Shown one piece after another: positions 61,408 to 64,000 of a stretch of DNA of 64,000 nt. Below the pieces are notes generated by a model. That model was not told the DNA's origin. It did not search any database and saw only the letters and a program-made list of their open reading frames with translations. Both the position numbers and the translations under genes were made by a program. The DNA comes from Sarcocystis neurona (Eukaryota > Apicomplexa > Conoidasida > Eucoccidiorida > Sarcocystidae). The stretch covers positions 1,010,642 through 1,074,641 of the forward strand of contig KL647289.1 of the NCBI GenBank assembly GCA_000727475.1, written 5' to 3'. Numbering within the stretch: position 1 is the first letter of the stretch; each line of letters begins with the position of its first letter.

Positions 61408-62212
61408 TTATATTATGGACGGGAGTAGGCATATTCGTGGAGCTGATGTGTTGACAAACGACAGGTGCTCTCGTTCCAGTACCCAGCGTGACGGGTGAAG
61501 GTAGTCAGACGGATCCTGTACAACTAGCGATTTGACGGGAGACAACTATTCGACCGCGTGCAGCCGAAGGCGCTTACTCGGAAGCGAAGTGAGTAGATTC
61601 TTTGTTTTCAGAAAGCTCCTCGGCTGCGCACAATTGTCACCCAGTTGACACACGATATTCCACACGTGGCTTGAGAGACGGAAGTGAAGTCCAGCAAAAG
61701 TGGCGTTTCAGAAAAATCGTAGCTAGAAGCCTCCCACTTACCTCCGTAAATTTTTCCGTAAGCGCCTCAACAGCCTCGTTGGTAACACCCGGACGACAAA
61801 GCCTGGAATGGAACATCCGTTGAGGAAAAGACCACCGAAATTCAGGTGGAGGCCGACAAAAGGTACTCGAAGGAGGTGAAACAACTTTACAGGTGTAGAA
61901 GCGTGGAAAGCTCGTGATAGGGGAGCCACCGAGACAGTTGTATGTTATTGGTAGTGCAGTTCTGGCGAGGACCGCCGCCAGTCGCCGATGTAATCCGATA
62001 TAATCCAACCTGAGGAAAACCTTGTACATAATCACTACAAGACGGAAGAAGTGTCGCACATGCTGAGGCAAAAATATTCTTCCGGGCAGCAGCGTTCTTC
62101 CCCGGTACCCTGGCCAGCTCTGCTAGTCCACTCCGAGGTATAATACTTCCAAAAAGGAAGCTTACGCTCTATTGTTCGGGGAACAATGGTGTTTGCAGAC
62201 TTCACGCTGCAG
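61408..62212 (-). CDS. Candidate short spliced gene or 5' exons of the SRQ-repeat gene
   Basis: Not recognised. Three minus-strand exons fit by phase: 62212-62166 (acceptor cctgtacag; donor AGAGC followed by GTAAGC, phase 2), 61802-61742 (acceptor ccattccag; donor GGAG followed by GTAAGT, phase 0) and 61515-61408 (acceptor ttgtacag; stop TAA). Exons 2 and 3 join to read GVTNEAVEALTEKFTE and then DPSDYLHPSRWVLEREHLSF. This looks like real protein, although I cannot name the family. No start codon was identified. The exons lie directly upstream of, and on the same strand as, the SRQ-repeat gene. No phase-1 donor links them to its exon at 61223, so they are listed apart. Confidence 0.3.
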
Positions 62213-62215
62213 CTG

Positions 62216-64000
62216 TACAGGACAGAATACAACAAAGAATTACGACTGCAGCTCAGTTCCGTTATAAACTTTGACTCGCGTGCACGTGTGTGCTGTGGTT
62301 GACTGCTACGAGAGATTAAGGACAGCTTCGGAGTTGGTTGAATGTGTCAACTCAAAGAGACGTAGAGTTGATCGCGGATGTATAGCCGCGTTTGCGCACT
62401 GTTCGTCTAGTATGCACATACATTTAGAGAAAGCGCGCAGGACCGTCCGGATACGGTGATTCACCTATTTGTATTATTCGGACTGTAGGCAGCTGTACTC
62501 AACGATGTGAGTGCAACACAGGGGTACCTGTGCTGCTTTGAATGCGTCTTCGATCGCTTCACCTCTGTCTTGTTGGAGGACTTGCGTGCAAGCAGCTTCA
62601 CCTACGTACAAGCAGAGCGACCGAGGCAAATAGAAGAAGGGCTCAGGAACAGGAGATATATACACACGGTTTGCACGCGAAAGTGTGCACCCCGCGAAAA
62701 TGTGCGCCCCTTTATGTATGCGTATATATACGTATACATATACGGATGAATATATGCCTGTAGATGCGCACGTGCATACACTTGTAAGCGTATTCGCATA
62801 GCCTACCCACCACGCTCATGTCTTCCACGTGTTTGGCAGTACGTGGGAATGCACCTTCGCATACTAACCTGTTGAACTGTCGAAAGTATTCTGTTCTTCG
62901 GCCATCTGAAGTTGCTGCTCCGCGGTGAGAATCCTACACAAGCACATCTACAATGCATAAACAGATTGGACCTTTATGAACCCCAGGCACAAGGGACAAT
63001 GAAAAGATTTTGTGAGGAAAAGTGGAGCTCGTCGCGCGCAGCTCCGTCTCACTTTGCAAGTGTCAACGTCACGTTGCTCTATCCTGGCAAAACAGCCCAC
63101 ACGCCGTGAGTTACATACAGATAGGTGTAGTACGTACGTACTCCAATGGACTCGCGTGTTTCACATAAGCTCCTCCGTGCGCCGATGGCGCGTCTATAGG
63201 CGTGAGAGGCCGGCCTCGACTCGTCAGTAGCATCAAGCCTTCCAGCCAGCTCTCGAAATCGCTGTGGCTCCCGCTAATAAGTTCAAAGGCCTGCTAGCAA
63301 CGACGCCGCACAAAGATTGCTCCAAGCTCTTAAATTCCTGGGCCGCCCTTCAATGCGCTATTCACGAATGGCGCAACTGTTTCAACTAGGCTGCTAAGTG
63401 CACTGATCTGTAGTTCAGAGTTGGCGGAAGGACGAGCTACTCAATCCGTCATGCAGGCGGGGACCCATCGCGATTTAAAAGCTATACTTGAAGGGCAGTT
63501 TCCGAGCCCTCTTGATTGTTCACGTTCTTGTTCGCATTGAGACACACGAACGCCAGCTACGTCTATTGTCTGGAACCGTCTGCAAGGGAGCAGATGGTTC
63601 CCACGTCTCGATGTACGTGTACAGACATGTAAAAGGTAAGGGTTAGATTCGTAGCCCTCATCACGCTGTAATGACTGCATTGACGAATGCCAGACCGCTG
63701 CGACATATCACAGGAAAGTACACACTGAGAAACGTGGTCGATAATTTCGGTGGCTCAGGTCTTTGAGTGGCAGCGAACTCACCGTCGTATCGGCGGATTC
63801 TATCAACAGCGAGTGAAAATTGGCCCTTCCGTTGACGGACGGCACGACTCTGCGTATGTCCTTGAGCCATACTTTATCACAGCCAAGGGGCAGCACACCA
63901 CAGATAGAGACTTATTCAGCAGTACGGATATCCATTCTCTTCTGGCACAGGGATACCCTTTTTCCTTCCAGAAACTGCATTATCTCTGTTTCGATTAAGC
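62216..64000. other. Unassigned right end of the window
   Basis: No gene recognised. A TA-rich simple tract lies at about 62713-62750. A minus frame at 63896-63797 (LKDIRRVVPSVNGRANFHSL) ends at a good donor (ACGACG followed by GTGAGT) and could be an exon, but no partner was found and the opposite strand is also open. Confidence 0.4.

Overview
The window looks like nuclear DNA of a coccidian apicomplexan. Its genes are split by GT-AG introns of about 0.3-1.65 kb, mostly with Y-rich...(t)gcag acceptors. Gene-poor stretches of several kb hold (TA)n, (GT)n and (AG)n microsatellites. Base composition is balanced, and the proteins carry long Q/A/S/E/R low-complexity insertions. I saw no operon-like gene packing, rRNA, tRNA or mobile element. 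The genus cannot be fixed from the sequence; the style suggests Sarcocystidae or Eimeriidae (inference).

Left part (1-14.1 kb): mostly gene-poor. It holds a coiled-coil exon at 1.9-2.5 kb (+), a two-exon gene for the ribosome-assembly factor RRS1 at 8.3-10.0 kb (-), and weak coding blocks at 12.5-13.0 kb (-). Centre-left (14.1-30.9 kb, +): a ten-exon gene of about 1932 codons for a divergent XRN-family 5'-3' exoribonuclease. All junction phases agree and the catalytic acidic residues are kept. It has a signal-peptide-like N-terminus and an inserted double-stranded-RNA-binding-like segment. It is followed on the same strand by a single large exon for an unknown protein carrying a perfect eIF4E-binding motif.

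Centre-right (36.7-43.4 kb, +): a two-exon gene of about 1770 codons with an INCENP-type IN-box, which suggests an Aurora-kinase scaffold, then a further coding-looking block with clean splice signals. At 48.6-50.9 kb (+) lies DAD1/OST2, a subunit of oligosaccharyltransferase. Its last 34 residues sit behind a 1.5 kb intron.

Right part (52.0-61.2 kb, -): a very large S/R/Q/H-repeat gene of about 2.5 thousand codons with a 24-bp tandem array. One repeat unit lacks two bases, breaking the frame. Further short spliced exons lie at 61.4-62.2 kb (-).

The genes are not an operon. XRN (RNA decay), the possible eIF4E-binding protein (cap binding), RRS1 (ribosome assembly) and the SR-like protein (RNA processing) share an RNA theme, but this may be chance.
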